A DNA stretch of 64,000 nt. Source: Rapana venosa (lineage: Eukaryota > Mollusca > Gastropoda > Neogastropoda > Muricidae). How positions within the stretch are numbered: the first letter of the stretch is position 1; every line of letters starts with the position of its first letter. The notes under the pieces are model-generated. The model made no database searches and had not been told where the DNA came from. It was given only the letters and a program-made list of their open reading frames with translations. The position numbers and the translations under genes are program-made. Location of the stretch: positions 20,775,730-20,839,729 of the forward strand of contig CM054167.1 in NCBI GenBank assembly GCA_028751875.1, read 5' to 3'. Shown here piece by piece: positions 20,567 to 32,600 of this stretch.

Positions 20567-20888
20567 TACCATACTCTACTCTACTCTACTATAACCATAC
20601 TATACCATACTATACTATACATTACTATACAATACATACTAAACTATACCATACTATACAATACTATACTATACAATACTCTACCATACTAACAATACTA
20701 TACTATACTATACCAACTATACAATACTATACTCTACTAATACCATACTCTACTAACCATACTATAAACCCTATTATACAAACTCTACTCTACTATACTA
20801 TACTATACCATACTCTACTATACTATACTCTACTATACCATACTATACAATTTCTCTACTCTACTCTACTCTACTCTAAATGTACTAT
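20567..20888 (+). repeat. Pentanucleotide-type array (ACTAT / ACTCT / ACCAT)
   Basis: About 320 bases built from five-base units such as ACTCT, ACTAT, ACCAT and ACAAT. The 122-residue open frame over it is a repeat product. Confidence 0.93.
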
Positions 20889-21009
20889 ACCATGTTGAAA
20901 CCGGTGTCTCGGAGAGTAGAAAAACAATTATAAAGACGAACACTATCACTATAAAAACAATAAATTCAAGGGATCGTCACCTGCTTTCACACGCACAAAC
21001 ACACAATAA

Positions 21010-21318
21010 CCCATAAACACACACACACACACACACACACACAACACACACACACAACACACAACACACACCACGCACACACCACACACACACACCACGA
21101 TACACACCGATGCATAAACACACACACATGCAAAACACCAAACTACACACCACACACATTCACACACACGAGCTAAACACACATCACCCCACACACACAC
21201 ACAACACACACACCACACACAACACAAACACACACACAACACACACAACACACACACAACATGACCCCTAAACACACACAAACACACCACACACACACAC
21301 ACACACACCCCACACATG
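21010..21318 (+). repeat. (CA)n-rich tract
   Basis: CA with frequent single-base interruptions, ending at a G run (21318-21328). Confidence 0.9.
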
Positions 21319-21499
21319 GGGGGGGGGGTGTTTTTAAAAGGGGAACTTTTTTCAGTTTCTCAAAATTGTTTACTGCTTTGGGAGATATTCACCAGTAATC
21401 AAGCTTTCAACAGTACTGGGGGGAAGTTTTCCCAAAACAAAATTAATCATATCAACCCACCGTATTATACCGACTGACATATTTAATTTTATACCATTT

Positions 21500-21860
21500 C
21501 AGTCACGGTAGATTTTTCGCATGAAATTCGGCACCTCTACAGGTTAGATGCGGGCCACAAGAGCAGCGCCCCCTTTTTTTTTTCTTTTATTAATTTCTGT
21601 TTGAATGAGTATTTGTTTCCCTGTGAAAGTGACATTTTTGCACAGTTTTTTTTCCAGGGATAAGTCCATTGTTGCCGGGGGTTCTTTTACATGATACGAG
21701 ATGCACATTTAGTTTATCGTTTCATCCAAAAGAACTAGCACGCATCCAGACCGGTACCACCGAGTCTAGAGATGGGAGGGGTGGGTGGTGGTGGGGGTGG
21801 TGGGGGGGGGGGGGTAGTTGGGTTTAAACGGGGAGTGAACCTGCAATTGCGCTTCTACGT
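21500..21860 (-). mobile_element. SINE-B copy, minus strand
   Basis: Reverse of the SINE-B body: GGCCACAAGAGCAGCGCC, CAGGGATAAGT, TTGTTGCCGGGGGTTCTTTTA, then ACCGAGTCTAGAGATGGG, and a B-box-like GAGTGAACCTGC near 21835. Diverged from the 45107 copy. Confidence 0.62.
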
Positions 21861-23155
21861 ATGCAGGGGACCCCCGATCCCCCCAGCATAAAACGGTGAC
21901 TGTATCCTTACTGTGTCAACCTGCCTCTTGCGCAACAGTGTTGGGTTGCTTTTTTTCAAAAAAACGGATTCAACCTTGACACTGCACCTAGGGGGTTTAC
22001 GGTTGATGATTTCAATATGAATGTTTTTTTGGCCTAGCAAATATAACGGCGAATCGTTTAAATCACGCATCTGATAACGAGCTACTAAATAATTTCTGCC
22101 ACAGAAATGAACAACAGTACTGATACAGTTGCCGTCTTAGAGATGTGTGATAAAACGATGAATATATATGTTTTTATTAACAAAAGTTGGCATCCATAGG
22201 GGGAAAAAAAGGGTTGGGGTGTTCTTTCACAGCGAAAATAGCATTTCACAATCCAGCAAAAAGGCTAGGTTTAAACGGCTATAGACTGAATAATCGTGAT
22301 ATTATGCAGGGTATGAAGGGCTTGCCGGTTTTGACCCCTTTCACTTTTTTTTTTCCCAACCCTCTTTGCATTCATAACCTAACTAACACTGTCTGTCTAG
22401 CATTTGCAGTGACTGGAGACATTTTTAAAAAAAGTGACTTACCTTTTTCTTGTCGATTCAAAAAGACAGAATCTGTCGCACAGTTAGAGAGAGTAGGCTA
22501 TTCCTGTGCAGAGTAACCGGGTCACACACTTGACCCCCCCAAAATAAATAAATAAATAACAGTTTCTTCGTTTAAAAAAAATCCTAGGCTTATTGGTTCG
22601 ACATAAAATCCACGGGAATGTCACACCAACCTGTAAACTGAATCTGTCGTGATTTTATCCAACATCAGCTTCCAAACTTTCCTTGATTATTTCGAACAGA
22701 TGACAATATGTCCAGTTCGTAAAAGTGTGGCCACAACTTCCCATTGTATCTTTCAAACTTTGCTGGGACATTTTCATTCCTTGAATTGGGGAGGATGAAT
22801 GTAGTTACGCGTATACCCATCTGACCACAAACAGATGCATGCCGAGACGTGGATCTTCAATACATACACACACACACACCACCTACCAAGTTTACCAAGC
22901 AAGACAACTGAAATATCACACATGAGTGTGAATGTGAGCAGACAACAGACTACACATACGTACCTTGCATCATTCGTGTCAAAAAACGAAAGTTTTCTTT
23001 TAGTTTACGAATAACGAATATTAAATGTCATTTAAAAAAAAAACCAAGGGGGATGGGGGACACAAGCTACACATAAAACCAAAAAAAAAGTAAAATAATC
23101 AATTCCAAAATTTTTTTAAAAAGAGAAAAACCAACAATGGTATTTTTGCGGGATA
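21861..23155. other. No recognised feature
   Basis: Mixed AT-rich sequence. The 109-residue plus-strand frame at 22187-22516 has no motif I recognise and no splice context, and I do not call it a gene. A short CA run lies at about 22865-22880. Confidence 0.5.
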
Positions 23156-23159
23156 TAGT

Positions 23160-23272
23160 CTTTTTTACAAGATCCAGCACTACATAAATTCCACACATCA
23201 TCATCATAAAATCATCATCATCATTATTATTATTATTATCATTATTATTATTATTATTATTATTATTAATCA
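23160..23272 (+). mobile_element. L2/CR1-like LINE 3' tail fragment with (ATT)n
   Basis: ACAAGATCCAGCACTACATA then AATTCC and ATC/ATT triplets. It matches the end of the 53190 LINE (54713-54760), so it looks like a severely 5'-truncated insertion. Confidence 0.65.
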
Positions 23273-23984
23273 CCGGGAAAACACCCATGTACGCGCCAAG
23301 TACCCCGGGTGCGCATGTAACACACACCAATTGGGATTAATTACCAACAAACAACTAACCAATTGACACGAGCACCATGCCACCCAAAGTTATTCCAAGG
23401 GACCAAGAAGCCGGCAAGGTCAAAGCTGTCCCCCACGGGCGACAAGAAGCGCAAAAGGAAGAAAAGGAATGAAGAACCCATAAAGAAAAAAACAAAATTA
23501 TCCCTTTCCCACCATTGCCATGAATAACTAACCGCTGCTGCTGATTGCATACAAATGCTCCTAACTTTTCAAAGAGTAAGCCCCAACATTCCTTTTTGAA
23601 TATTTTTGTCTTGAAGTCACATATAACAAATACACTGCTGTTTATCTTTTACATTGTTGGGATGGGGTTTTTCCTTTTGCTTTGTTTGGTATGTCTGTTC
23701 ATACAGCTTGGTTAGACTGAATGAAAGCAGTTAAGTCACTAAAAAAACCCAAAGCATATTGTCTCAAAGTAACGGTATCTTTGGGTTTGCATACAGTCAT
23801 CCAGAATAAATTTTATGTTAAAAGGTTTATTCCTCTTTTGAAGTTGCAATCTCTTTTAACCACTAGACTGTCTTCCCGCCGTGAAATAAAAGAGTACACC
23901 TGTAATTTCATGATGCAGCTAGAACAACACACAAGTGGAATAAAATCTGAGGGGACAATTTAAAGGAAGTAAAGCGGGGAGCGG
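23273..23984. other. No recognised feature
   Basis: The plus-strand frame at 23721-23963 (80 residues) has no family resemblance I can name. Confidence 0.45.
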
Positions 23985-24192
23985 GAAATAGCCTGGTGGT
24001 TACAGCGTCATGCTCGTGATCAAAAGGGCTGGGGATCAAGCCACCATGGGGGTGCTCATTTTGGGGACTTTGGCCTCGGAGTTAGCATTAGTACGGACTC
24101 CACTCCCCCCAAAAGTCCTTCAGATAAGACTACACTGAGGCCCCATGTGTGAATGCATGCAGAACATCTTGGGCACATTTTAAAAGCTCTTT
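23985..24192 (+). mobile_element. SINE-A 5' part with tRNA-like head
   Basis: Head AGCCTGGTGGTTACAGCG and GGGGATCAAGCC (decayed B-box), then GTTAGCATTAGTACGGACTC, AAAAGTCCTTCAGATAAGAC, TGAGGCCCCATGTG and CAGAACATCTTGGGCAC. It complements the 3' fragments and supports the full order of SINE-A. Confidence 0.72.
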
Positions 24193-24202
24193 GATTTGGG
24201 TT

Positions 24203-24260
24203 TTTTTTGCAAGATATAGCGCTGTATAAATTCCATGTATTTATTTTTAAATTTTAATAA
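24203..24260 (+). mobile_element. L2/CR1-like LINE 3' tail fragment
   Basis: TTGCAAGATATAGCGCTGTA then TAAATTCCATG and AT-rich sequence: the same 3' end as 54713-54760, replacing the SINE-A tail. The SINE body thus abuts a LINE tail. Confidence 0.62.
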
Positions 24261-24639
24261 TAATAATTGGAAAAAAAGAAGAAAGTCCAATTAAAAAAAG
24301 CAGTATTTTAAGTTTTAAAAAGAACAAAAGGAACACTGAAAACATTACACCATCTGATATAACATTATTATTATTATTATTATTATATTATCGTCGTCGT
24401 CCTCATCTTCATTATTATATCATCATCATTTTTTCTTCTTCTTCTTCTTCTTCTCCTTCTCTTATCATTATCAGCAGCAGCAGCAGCAGAAAGCACCACC
24501 ACCACCACCACCACCATTTTGCTCTAATACTACTAGCATCCCCTTCTGTCGTCTGTCTGTCTCTCTCTCTCTCTCCTCTCTCTCTCAATCTCTCTCTCTC
24601 TCTCTCTCTCTGTATAGGTATTTCTTTCGACCAGAAGCC
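24261..24639. repeat. ATT, GTC, TTC, AGC, ACC and CT microsatellites
   Basis: A series of short triplet runs at 24367-24515, then CT repeats at 24555-24612. No gene. Confidence 0.85.
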
Positions 24640-24897
24640 CATAGAGCCGGAGCTTATCCCGGTTTCTGTAGCGTTAAGCGAACTAAATGGTTTTTTCACC
24701 ACCCCTGTGACAGGACGCTAGTCTGTCGCCAGATACTTCCCCAGCAGAGCTGGTACCCACTGGTACACCTGGGTGGAGTGAGGAAAATAGGAGTAAAGTG
24801 TTTCCCAAGGACACAACCCCGAGCCGAGCGGGATCGAACCCGCGACCTCTGGATCACGAGTTGACCCGCCTAAACCACTCGACCACGGTGCCTCCTC
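24640..24897 (-). mobile_element. SINE-C: tRNA-derived SINE, minus strand
   Basis: On the minus strand the head has an A-box TGGTCGAGTGG (24885-24875) and a B-box GGTTCGATCCC (24840-24830) 34 bases apart, typical tRNA spacing. A body of about 190 bp follows (CTTGGGAAACAC, GGTGTACCAGTGGGTACC, CTAGCGTCCTGTCACAGG). The 5' and 3' ends cannot pair into an acceptor stem, so it is a SINE and not a tRNA gene. Confidence 0.8.
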
Positions 24898-24902
24898 GTA
24901 TT

Positions 24903-26710
24903 GGAAGGGCTTTATTTTATTTTATTACATAATATCCCTAAGGGCGGGGACTGGATGTTAAAAAAACCACATGGGTGCTTATTAAATTATCCTCGAGAAA
25001 TAAAAGAATTTGTCTCTCTCTCTCTCTCTCCCCATTCTCCCTCTCATCTCTCTCTCTCCTCTCCTCTCTCTCTCATCTCTCTCTCTCTCTCTTAAGTTTG
25101 GTTGTGTTATTTTCCTTGCTTTGTTGTTGCTCTTGTTCTTGTTGTTGTTGTTTGTCTTTTTTTCCCTCTTTTTATCATTTTTTGTTGGTTTGGTTTTTCC
25201 TTCTTTTTTGTTTGTTTGTTTTTTTTTTTGGTTAGGGTTTTTGGGGGTGGGGGTGGGGGTGGGGTATTCTTAGGATTTTCCCTTTTAATTGCTTCTTTGG
25301 GTGGGGGGGAGGGTTGTTGGGGGAGCTGTTTTGAAAAGGGTTATTTCCCCTTGTTTTTATTGTGAGACTGTATAAGTTTGAGTTATTATTAGTAAATGTA
25401 TCCCAACGGGCGGGGACTGGATGTAAAAAAGCACATGTGTGCTTATCCATTATCCTCGAAATAAAAGAATTTGTCATTGTCATTGTCATTCTCTCTCTCT
25501 CTCCCTCTCTTCCCCTCTCTCTCTCCCCTCTCTCTCTGATGAAGGATTCATACTTAACATTTCAATACTTATTGGGGCTTGTGGCTGTACTTGAGTTTAA
25601 TGAATGCCCATTTCAATACTTATTGTTAATGTAATAAAAAGTGTCCCAAATTTGACAATGTGTAGATGCTTATTTTTATGACTTATTAAGTTTGGTTGTT
25701 GTTTTTTTTCTTGGTTTTGTTGTTATTGTTGTTGTTTTTGTTTTTTCTCTGTTTTTCTTTTTTCTTCTATTTGATGGTTCGTTTTTTCTTTTTCTTTTGT
25801 TTGTTTGTTTTTTTTTGGTTGGGTTTTTTGGGGGGTGGGGGGTTTTAGGGGTTTTTTTTATTTGTTTGTTGTTGTTGTGGGGTGTTGTTGTTTGTTTTTT
25901 GGGGTTGTTTTTTTGGGGGGGGGTTGAAAAGGGTTATTTCCCTTTTTTCACGGTGTGCGAGTAGAAGTATTGGGTTTTTATTAAGATGTATCCCTACGGG
26001 CGGGACTGGATGTAAAAAAGCACATGAGTCTTATTCATTATCCCGAAATAAAAAAAATTGTCAAATTTTATTGTCATTTGCGCTGGGGCGCGCGCGTGGG
26101 GTGTGTGGGGATGCGTGGGGTGTGTGTGTTTTGTGTGCGCGCGCGCCGCGTGTGGTGTGTGCATGGGGAGCAAATTGCTTTTAAATATTTTTTCATTTAT
26201 TTACTATTGCTGTTTCCTCCCATAAAAGCACAAAGAATTTTTTACGTTTCTTCTGTTAGCCAAAATGAACTATTTTTCGTGGTTTGTTCTCCTTTATTTA
26301 TGGAGGTTTGCTTTGTTTGGTTCTGTTTTGGTTTTGGGGTTTGGGGGGTTTTTGTTGGCTTTTTTTTGAGGGGGACTATTCCGTTGTCCCTTTTCCCCTT
26401 GTTGTTGCCGCTTTTGTTTTGCTCTTGGTTTTTTGCTATTTTTTTTCGGTTGTTTCTGTGTTTTCTGTTCTGCTTTCTTTTTTACTTATTGGCTACTTTT
26501 TTTTTTTCTCTCTTCGGTGATTTTTGTGGGGATTTTTGTATAGATATTTTTTCCGTATACTGTGTAAGTGTATTGCCAGGGCTTTATTTTATTTTAAATT
26601 ATCAATATATCCCTAAGGGCGGGGACTGGATGTAAAAAAACCACATGGGTGCTTATTCATTATCCTCGAGAAATAAAAGAATTTGTCATTGTCCCTGTCA
26701 TTGTCTCTCT
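24903..26710 (+). repeat. Three to four diverged ~500-600 bp repeats built on a SINE-A tail
   Basis: Each unit holds a tail block GGGCGGGGACTGGATGTAA, then CACATGGGTGCTTAT and CCTCGAGAAATAAAAGAAT, at 24938, 25398, 25998 and 26616. CT or TCATTG repeats follow, then a T/G-rich stretch with GTTGTTGTTG, GGTTGGGTTTTTGG and TTGAAAAGGGTTATTTCCC (25333, 25924). Spacing is 460-620 bp. Open frames here are T/G-rich artefacts. Confidence 0.72.
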
Positions 26711-26734
26711 CTCTCTCTCTCTCTCTCTCTCCTT

Positions 26735-26783
<49 letters not shown>

Positions 26784-26815
26784 GGGAGAGAGAGAGAAGA
26801 GAGAGAGAGAGACTT
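26711..26815 (+). repeat. (CT)n, (GT)n, (GA)n compound microsatellite
   Basis: CT run to 26731, GT run to about 26748, GA run to 26812; a near-palindromic arrangement of CT and GA around GT. Confidence 0.93.
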
Positions 26816-26869
26816 TTGACAAGAATTCTTTACCTTAGTCACGAAGCAGAGGCGGATTTCACTTTCTCC

Positions 26870-26970
26870 TCGCACACAAAAAGGGTGGGGCATTACGATT
26901 GGATAACACTGGGGGATTTTCTCCATCCCCTATTTATAGCTGTCGCACCTAAATCTCTGGGTCAACATGG
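26870..26970 (+). promoter_or_regulatory. Possible Pol II promoter-like cluster
   Basis: A GC-box-like GGGTGGGGC (26883-26891), an inverted CCAAT (GATTGG, 26897-26902) and a TATTTATA (26931-26938), followed about 28 bases later by AACATGG. The frame from that ATG runs straight into a GA repeat and has no recognisable domain. Composition could give this by chance. Confidence 0.2.
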
Positions 26971-26995
26971 TTTGGGAATATGGGAGAGAGAGAAA

Positions 26996-26999
<4 letters not shown>

Positions 27000-27032
<33 letters not shown>

Positions 27033-27735
27033 TCTGTGGGGGTGCAAGTGTTGTATGCATATGTGTGTGTGTGTAATTGTCGCAAGGTTTTCGCAAAAAG
27101 TTGGTGTTTGTGGGTGTGGTGTGTGGTGGGTTGTGGCGTGCGCGCCGCGGGGAAACGCAACGTTTATGAATTAGTAGCGAGCAAGTAAGTATGTTTATGT
27201 ATGTATGTATTAGTATTATTATGTATGTAGTATTATGTAAAGTAATTGAATGAAAAGCAAAAAAACCCTCCCACCACCCACCCCCAACCCAAACACGAAC
27301 AACAAAAGCATTTTTAAAAAAAACAGAAAAGGGCTAAAAAAAGTAATTAATGAAAAAAAATAAAAAAGAACCCCACACCCCCTTTAAAATTTATTTTTGG
27401 AGCAAAAGACTCTTGATAAAACCCACCATGTACACTAGGCACTAATTTTTTTGTCAGTAATACTAAGTGCACACAAAAAACACACCACACACACAAAAAA
27501 ACCACACACAAAACCACACACACACAAACCACACACACAACCAACACACCCAACACACACACAAAACATGCAAAGACAATCCCCCAACAACAACACACAC
27601 ACAACAACACACACACAACACACAACACACACAAACACACACACACACACACACACACACAACACACAAACACACACACAACACACCAAAAACACACACA
27701 AAACCCCAAAACACACACACACCCTTTCAAAATGC
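27000..27735. other. GA run, TG-rich stretch, A/C-rich sequence and (CA)n tract
   Basis: GA run 26990-27032; AT-rich TATG runs 27185-27240; A-rich and C-rich sequence to 27450; CA-rich tract 27470-27722. No gene. Confidence 0.8.
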
Positions 27736-27739
27736 CCCT

Positions 27740-29130
27740 TTTTAAAACAACGGACGAGCAGTCTTTAATATCAATAAAAAGAAATTACCAGAGTCTAAAT
27801 TTTTTGACTTTGCTCAAGCTTTTTACGTTATTACCACTCTCTCCTTATTTAAAAAAAAAAATTTAAATGCTATAGAAATTTCAAACCAAGCCTTCACATT
27901 TTTAGACTCATTTCTCGTAAAAATCACACAGCCTGTTCAAACTGAGCGTAGGAGATAGGCATTGTTACCCGTGAAACATGGAGTACCACAGGGATCAATA
28001 TTAGGACCACTTTTTTTCCTATCTATATAATGACCAAACCCCGTAAACTCATTGCTCATGGAAATGTTTGCTAATGACACACCAATTTGTGTCACAAAAA
28101 CGATCCAATCCCCTTTTGAGCGATGTCAGGCAATATGGATAAACCTTATCTATTGGACAGAACTCCAATCAATGGGCCCCCTTAAAAATTTAAAAAAAAC
28201 AAAAGAATGTTTAAAACCACTTGGCAAAAAAAAAAGAAGACAGAAATCACGTTCTTCATTCCCAGCCAATATTTATTCAAAGACAAAAAAATTGAAAAAG
28301 GGTAACTTTCACATAAAATACTAGGTGCAGTATTTGACAATGATTTATTCTGGTTAGAACACATAGTCACAGTGGGAAAAGGGAAAATCTTAGTAAGGTT
28401 ATATCACCTTAGGAAAATCAAGAATTTTCTGAATCTACAGTCACGAAAACTAACTCCTTTCACCACACATTCTGTCTCCAAATTATTTTGTTTCTACTGT
28501 ATGGGATAGTGCTAGTGAAAACAAACCAAAACATATAACCCTGCCTAATTAAAAGAGCTATCAAACCTAATCAGATTGAATCCTAAACACTGACCATCAA
28601 CAACATACAAAGAATTAGATATTTTCCACTCAAAGACAATTTTTTCGTTTCAACAAGTGTCAAAAATGTACAATAATTATTTTTAAAAAGGGAAAAAAGC
28701 CCCAAAGAAAATTGGGATACTTTTTTCTGTCAATAAAAACAGGCCTCTCATAGATTTTTTTTTTTTGTCCAGGCCCTCCATAAGTCAAGCCTGGCTTAAT
28801 TCAGGAAAACAGGGGGGAATAATCTACACCCCCCCCTTTAAAAAAAAAATTAAAACTCCTTCAAAATAAACGTTTAAAAAACTTTTTAAAAAGACATCTG
28901 ATTGACAAATTGTAAGACCACTTTATGCCAAGGTCACCTTTTCAATCTGCCTGCTTTGTAAATTGTTACGTTTCCCCTTGTTTTGTAATTTTTATTATTT
29001 GTCTGTATGACTTGCCTTATGTTGTATTTGTCTTGGATTTTGTTTATCTTTATTTTGAGGGCTGGTTTTATATATAGAAAAATCCTCATTCATATTTGTT
29101 CTTTTCAACATAGTTAACTTTGTCTTTTGA
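27740..29130 (+). mobile_element. Decayed LINE reverse transcriptase and 3' region
   Basis: RT fossils in several frames: a DFAQAF piece (~27810), GVPQGSILGP (~27985), FANDT in place of the usual F/YADD(T) at ~28065, a YLGAVFDNDLFW piece (~28320), and a C-terminal part around 28500-28680. These are the usual motifs of Jockey/CR1-type LINEs, in order. The active-site Asp pair is altered to Asn-Asp and there are many frame breaks. 28950-29130 reads like a T-rich 3' UTR. The base errors resemble the noisy blocks elsewhere, so some lesions may be technical. Confidence 0.72.
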
Positions 29131-29399
29131 ATGCTTTTATAGGTCAAGGTTGTTGATTTTTTTTTGGGTGGTGAGGCAGGATGAAAAACAGTTTGTGTGA
29201 ACTTGATATTTTACTCTCAATAAAAAACCATTTTGACTTAAACTGATTTTGGACCTGACTTCACACACAACACACACACACACACACACACACACGACCC
29301 CACACACCACCAACACCACACAAAACACACACACACAAAAACACAACACACCAACCAACACGTTTTGCAACATTTTGTTGCCTCCCAAATGTGTGCTTT
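29131..29399. other. Flank with a (CA)n tract
   Basis: CA run about 29265-29345. No coding content; it borders the 5' LTR. Confidence 0.8.
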
Positions 29400-29552
29400 T
29401 GTTTTAGTATGTTTGGTTGGGGCAAAAGGACCGAAGACAGGACCCGAGAGTAGCCATCTTACTATGCATGATCGCAGCAGCGTTGTTTAGTCAATAAACA
29501 AGAAACATATTTAACTCGAATGAGGTAATTTGTTGAAATGAGAAACACAACA
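29400..29552 (+). repeat. 5' LTR, right copy, noisy
   Basis: From TGTTTTAG to CACAACA; 153 bases versus 166 for the clean LTR, the shortfall being scattered single-base losses. The PBS begins at 29553 (TGGTGTC). Confidence 0.82.
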
Positions 29553-29639
29553 TGGTGTCTGAATGACCATATTCTTGCCTCCCTTCCCCAGAGAATTAGA
29601 AGGAAAACTTAGAAAGCCTCAGGTGTAATTTCTTCATGG

Positions 29640-32600
29640 AAATGCAGAATTTAGCTACCCCAAAACCATTTTTCCCTCCGACCAAAGATGGCCAAGTGGA
29701 TACAAATCAAAGATACAGAAATCCTTCCAATCTGTCAAAAAAGAAGATGGTGAAGTTCAAAGAGACACAGTTATTGTATGTGATGAGATGAATCAGAGAA
29801 GATTTTCAAAACCTTCACGTTTGGGGGACAAGAATGGAGGAGAGGCGAGGATGTCAGGAAGTGGGGAGAGAGATACAGAATTTCGATACCCTGGGGGGAG
29901 CAAATTTGACTCTTATTTCATAGTTAACGAAATATCATACATGAAGAACAACATTTTCAAGAAAAAACAGAAAAAAGTCAGAAAAAGTGGAGGATTTACA
30001 AGAACCCTGAAGCTCTGCTGCTCACTTGAAATTTACGTAAAATATGGAAGATAAATAAGGGATCGGTTTGTTTGGGCCTGAGAGACACCGGGCTGAAAGA
30101 AAAACTTCAGTTGATACATGACCTCACACTGAACAAAGCGGTAAAATAGTTTGCCAACATGAACAATCAAGGACCAAATGAAGCAGCAAAACGTCATGGC
30201 TTTTTCAGATGAAGCCAGGTCAAATCCTACCAGGCTATCAATCGGTAGGGGTGGTTAAGGTCAAGTTCAAAGGGGGAACGGCACATCAGCCAGGGGCAGC
30301 ACTAAGGAGCATCAGCCAAAAATGCCAGAAAGAGGACGAGGAAGGTTTCGTCAGCCCTTTCACCTTGGGGTTCTGAGTGTGATCGATGCGGTAAAGAACA
30401 TGAAGAGAAAGAGCCTGCCCTGCAAAGGACAATTTTGTGGAAGATGCAAGAAGAAAGGCCATTTCGAAAGGAAGTGTAGATCAATACAAGAAGCAGTGGC
30501 AGAACATCAGGTTTTTTGAAGAGAGGAGTACATCATTGATACAGTGATAGCTGACAAAACAGAGCAAGGGAATGTGAATCTCAGCATCAAAGGAACACTA
30601 GTCAATTCAAAATAGATACAGGGGCAGATGTGTGTATCATGAATGAGAAAACCTCAACCAGTTTTTAAAAAACAAAAACCCAGCTTAGGCCTACCAAGGT
30701 CATTGATTTCTGCTAGGGAAAACGGAAACGAGGGGAGAGTTCTTTGCAGAAGTGGTGTATAAAAGAAAAATCTTAAAATTTCGAGTAGTGGTGGCCAAAA
30801 ATCGTGTAGGTAGCAACCTGCTAAGTCGAAATGTGGCAGAGAAAATGTGGATAGTGAAAAGAGTCCAGGAACTCTCCAAACATCAAGAAATGTGTTTGGC
30901 CCACACTGGCCTATTGAAAACAGACCCGGTGCAGACCCAGGCTGAAAAAAAAATGCAACCCCAAAATTGCATCACTACAGCTAGACGAGTTCCTTTTTTG
31001 TTCTCCAAAAAAGGTAAAAGCAGAGTTGGAGCGCATGCAGAAGGATGGCATCATTCAGGAGATGAAGGAGCCTACTGACGGTGTGCTCCAATGGTACCAG
31101 TAGTGAAACCGAATGGCAGTGTCAGAATATGTTTGATTTCAAAAGACGAATCAGGCTGTGAAGAGGCCATTTGCATTTTTGCCAAATCTGGAAGACATTG
31201 CCCCACATTTTAGCAGGGGCAAAGTACTTCCCACACGGGATGCATCATCTGGGTTCCCTTCCAGGTTCCCTTTTTCGGAAGAGACCCATCAGTCGACCAC
31301 TTTCATAACTCCGTTTGGTCGCTAGGGCTTTCAAAAGAGTGCCAATGGGATATCTCTGGGTCCAGAGTGTTTTCCCGGAGAAGAGAAAGACACCAAAACA
31401 GGGGCTACAGGGATGTGAAGCCATAATGGATGACATCATCATTACGGGAAGATGAAAAGGAGCATGATGAAAGACTGGATGCGTCCTCAAAAAGAATTGA
31501 AGAAAGTGGATTGAAACTGAACGAGAAAAAATGCTGCTTCAAGAAATCAGAGGTCAAGTTCTTTGGCACATCATTTTCTGCTGAAGGAATTCGCCCAGAC
31601 CCGGAGAAAGTAAAAGCCATCAAGGAAGCCTGCTCCAAAGTCCATGAAGGAACTTAGGACAGTCTGTGCATGTTTTAATTACCTCAGGAAGTTCATTCCA
31701 GAAATGGCTACTACCATGAAAACCCATCACAGACCTGTCGAAGAAGGACACAGCATGGACATGGGGAGAAACCCAAAACAAGCTTTGAAATGATCAAAAA
31801 GGGAACTTCCATCACCATCACCCTTGGGTTTATAAACAGGACGGAAAACGTAGTCAGGCTGACAGCAGTAGTTACAGGCTAGGGGCGGCACTAATGCAGT
31901 GGAAGGAGTCACCTTGGCTAGAGGGGCACTAATTTCAGTGGGAAGGAGTCCCCCTTGGTGCCGATAGCATACGCCTCCAGAAGCTTGACAAATGCAGAGC
32001 AGAGGTATGCCCCGATAGAGAAGGGAAAGTCTGGCATCCACTTGGGCTTGTGAAAAGTTTTTCCAAATACCTCATTGGATTGGATAGTTTCCAGTTGCAG
32101 ACGGACCACAAAGCCCGGTTCCTCTGGTCAAGAGCAAAGATATTGACAAGGTTTTCCCGTCCGCTGCCTAAGATTGTTTGATTAGGCTCATGAGAAATTT
32201 AATGCCGATAATCATTTCCTGTGCCAGGGAAAAAATTTGATCATTGCAGACACACTATCCAGAAGTCCCATGCCACATACAGAAGAAGATGAAAAGAAAG
32301 TTGAAACTGTGACTGCTCAAGCCAAAGCTTTGGAGTCAAGTTGGTCAGTTGCACCTAAACGTGTTGACATACTTCGTGCGGCAACAGTGCACGAAAAACC
32401 CCGAAATACAGCAAGTCATGGGCTACATTTGAATGGCTGGCCAAGTCGAACACCATCCAGCCTCCAGGCCTACCACAGGTATGAGATGAACTGTTGCTAG
32501 TGCAGGATTATTGGTGTATGAAGGCAGAATTAGTTGTTCCAAGGAGTCAGCGTGTGGGTGCTGCACAAGCTACATGAAACACATCGGGGCCTACAGAAGT

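Noticed and set aside
22187..22516. Hypothetical 109-residue protein
   Set aside because: No motif, no splice sites that extend it, and composition like the non-coding flanks.
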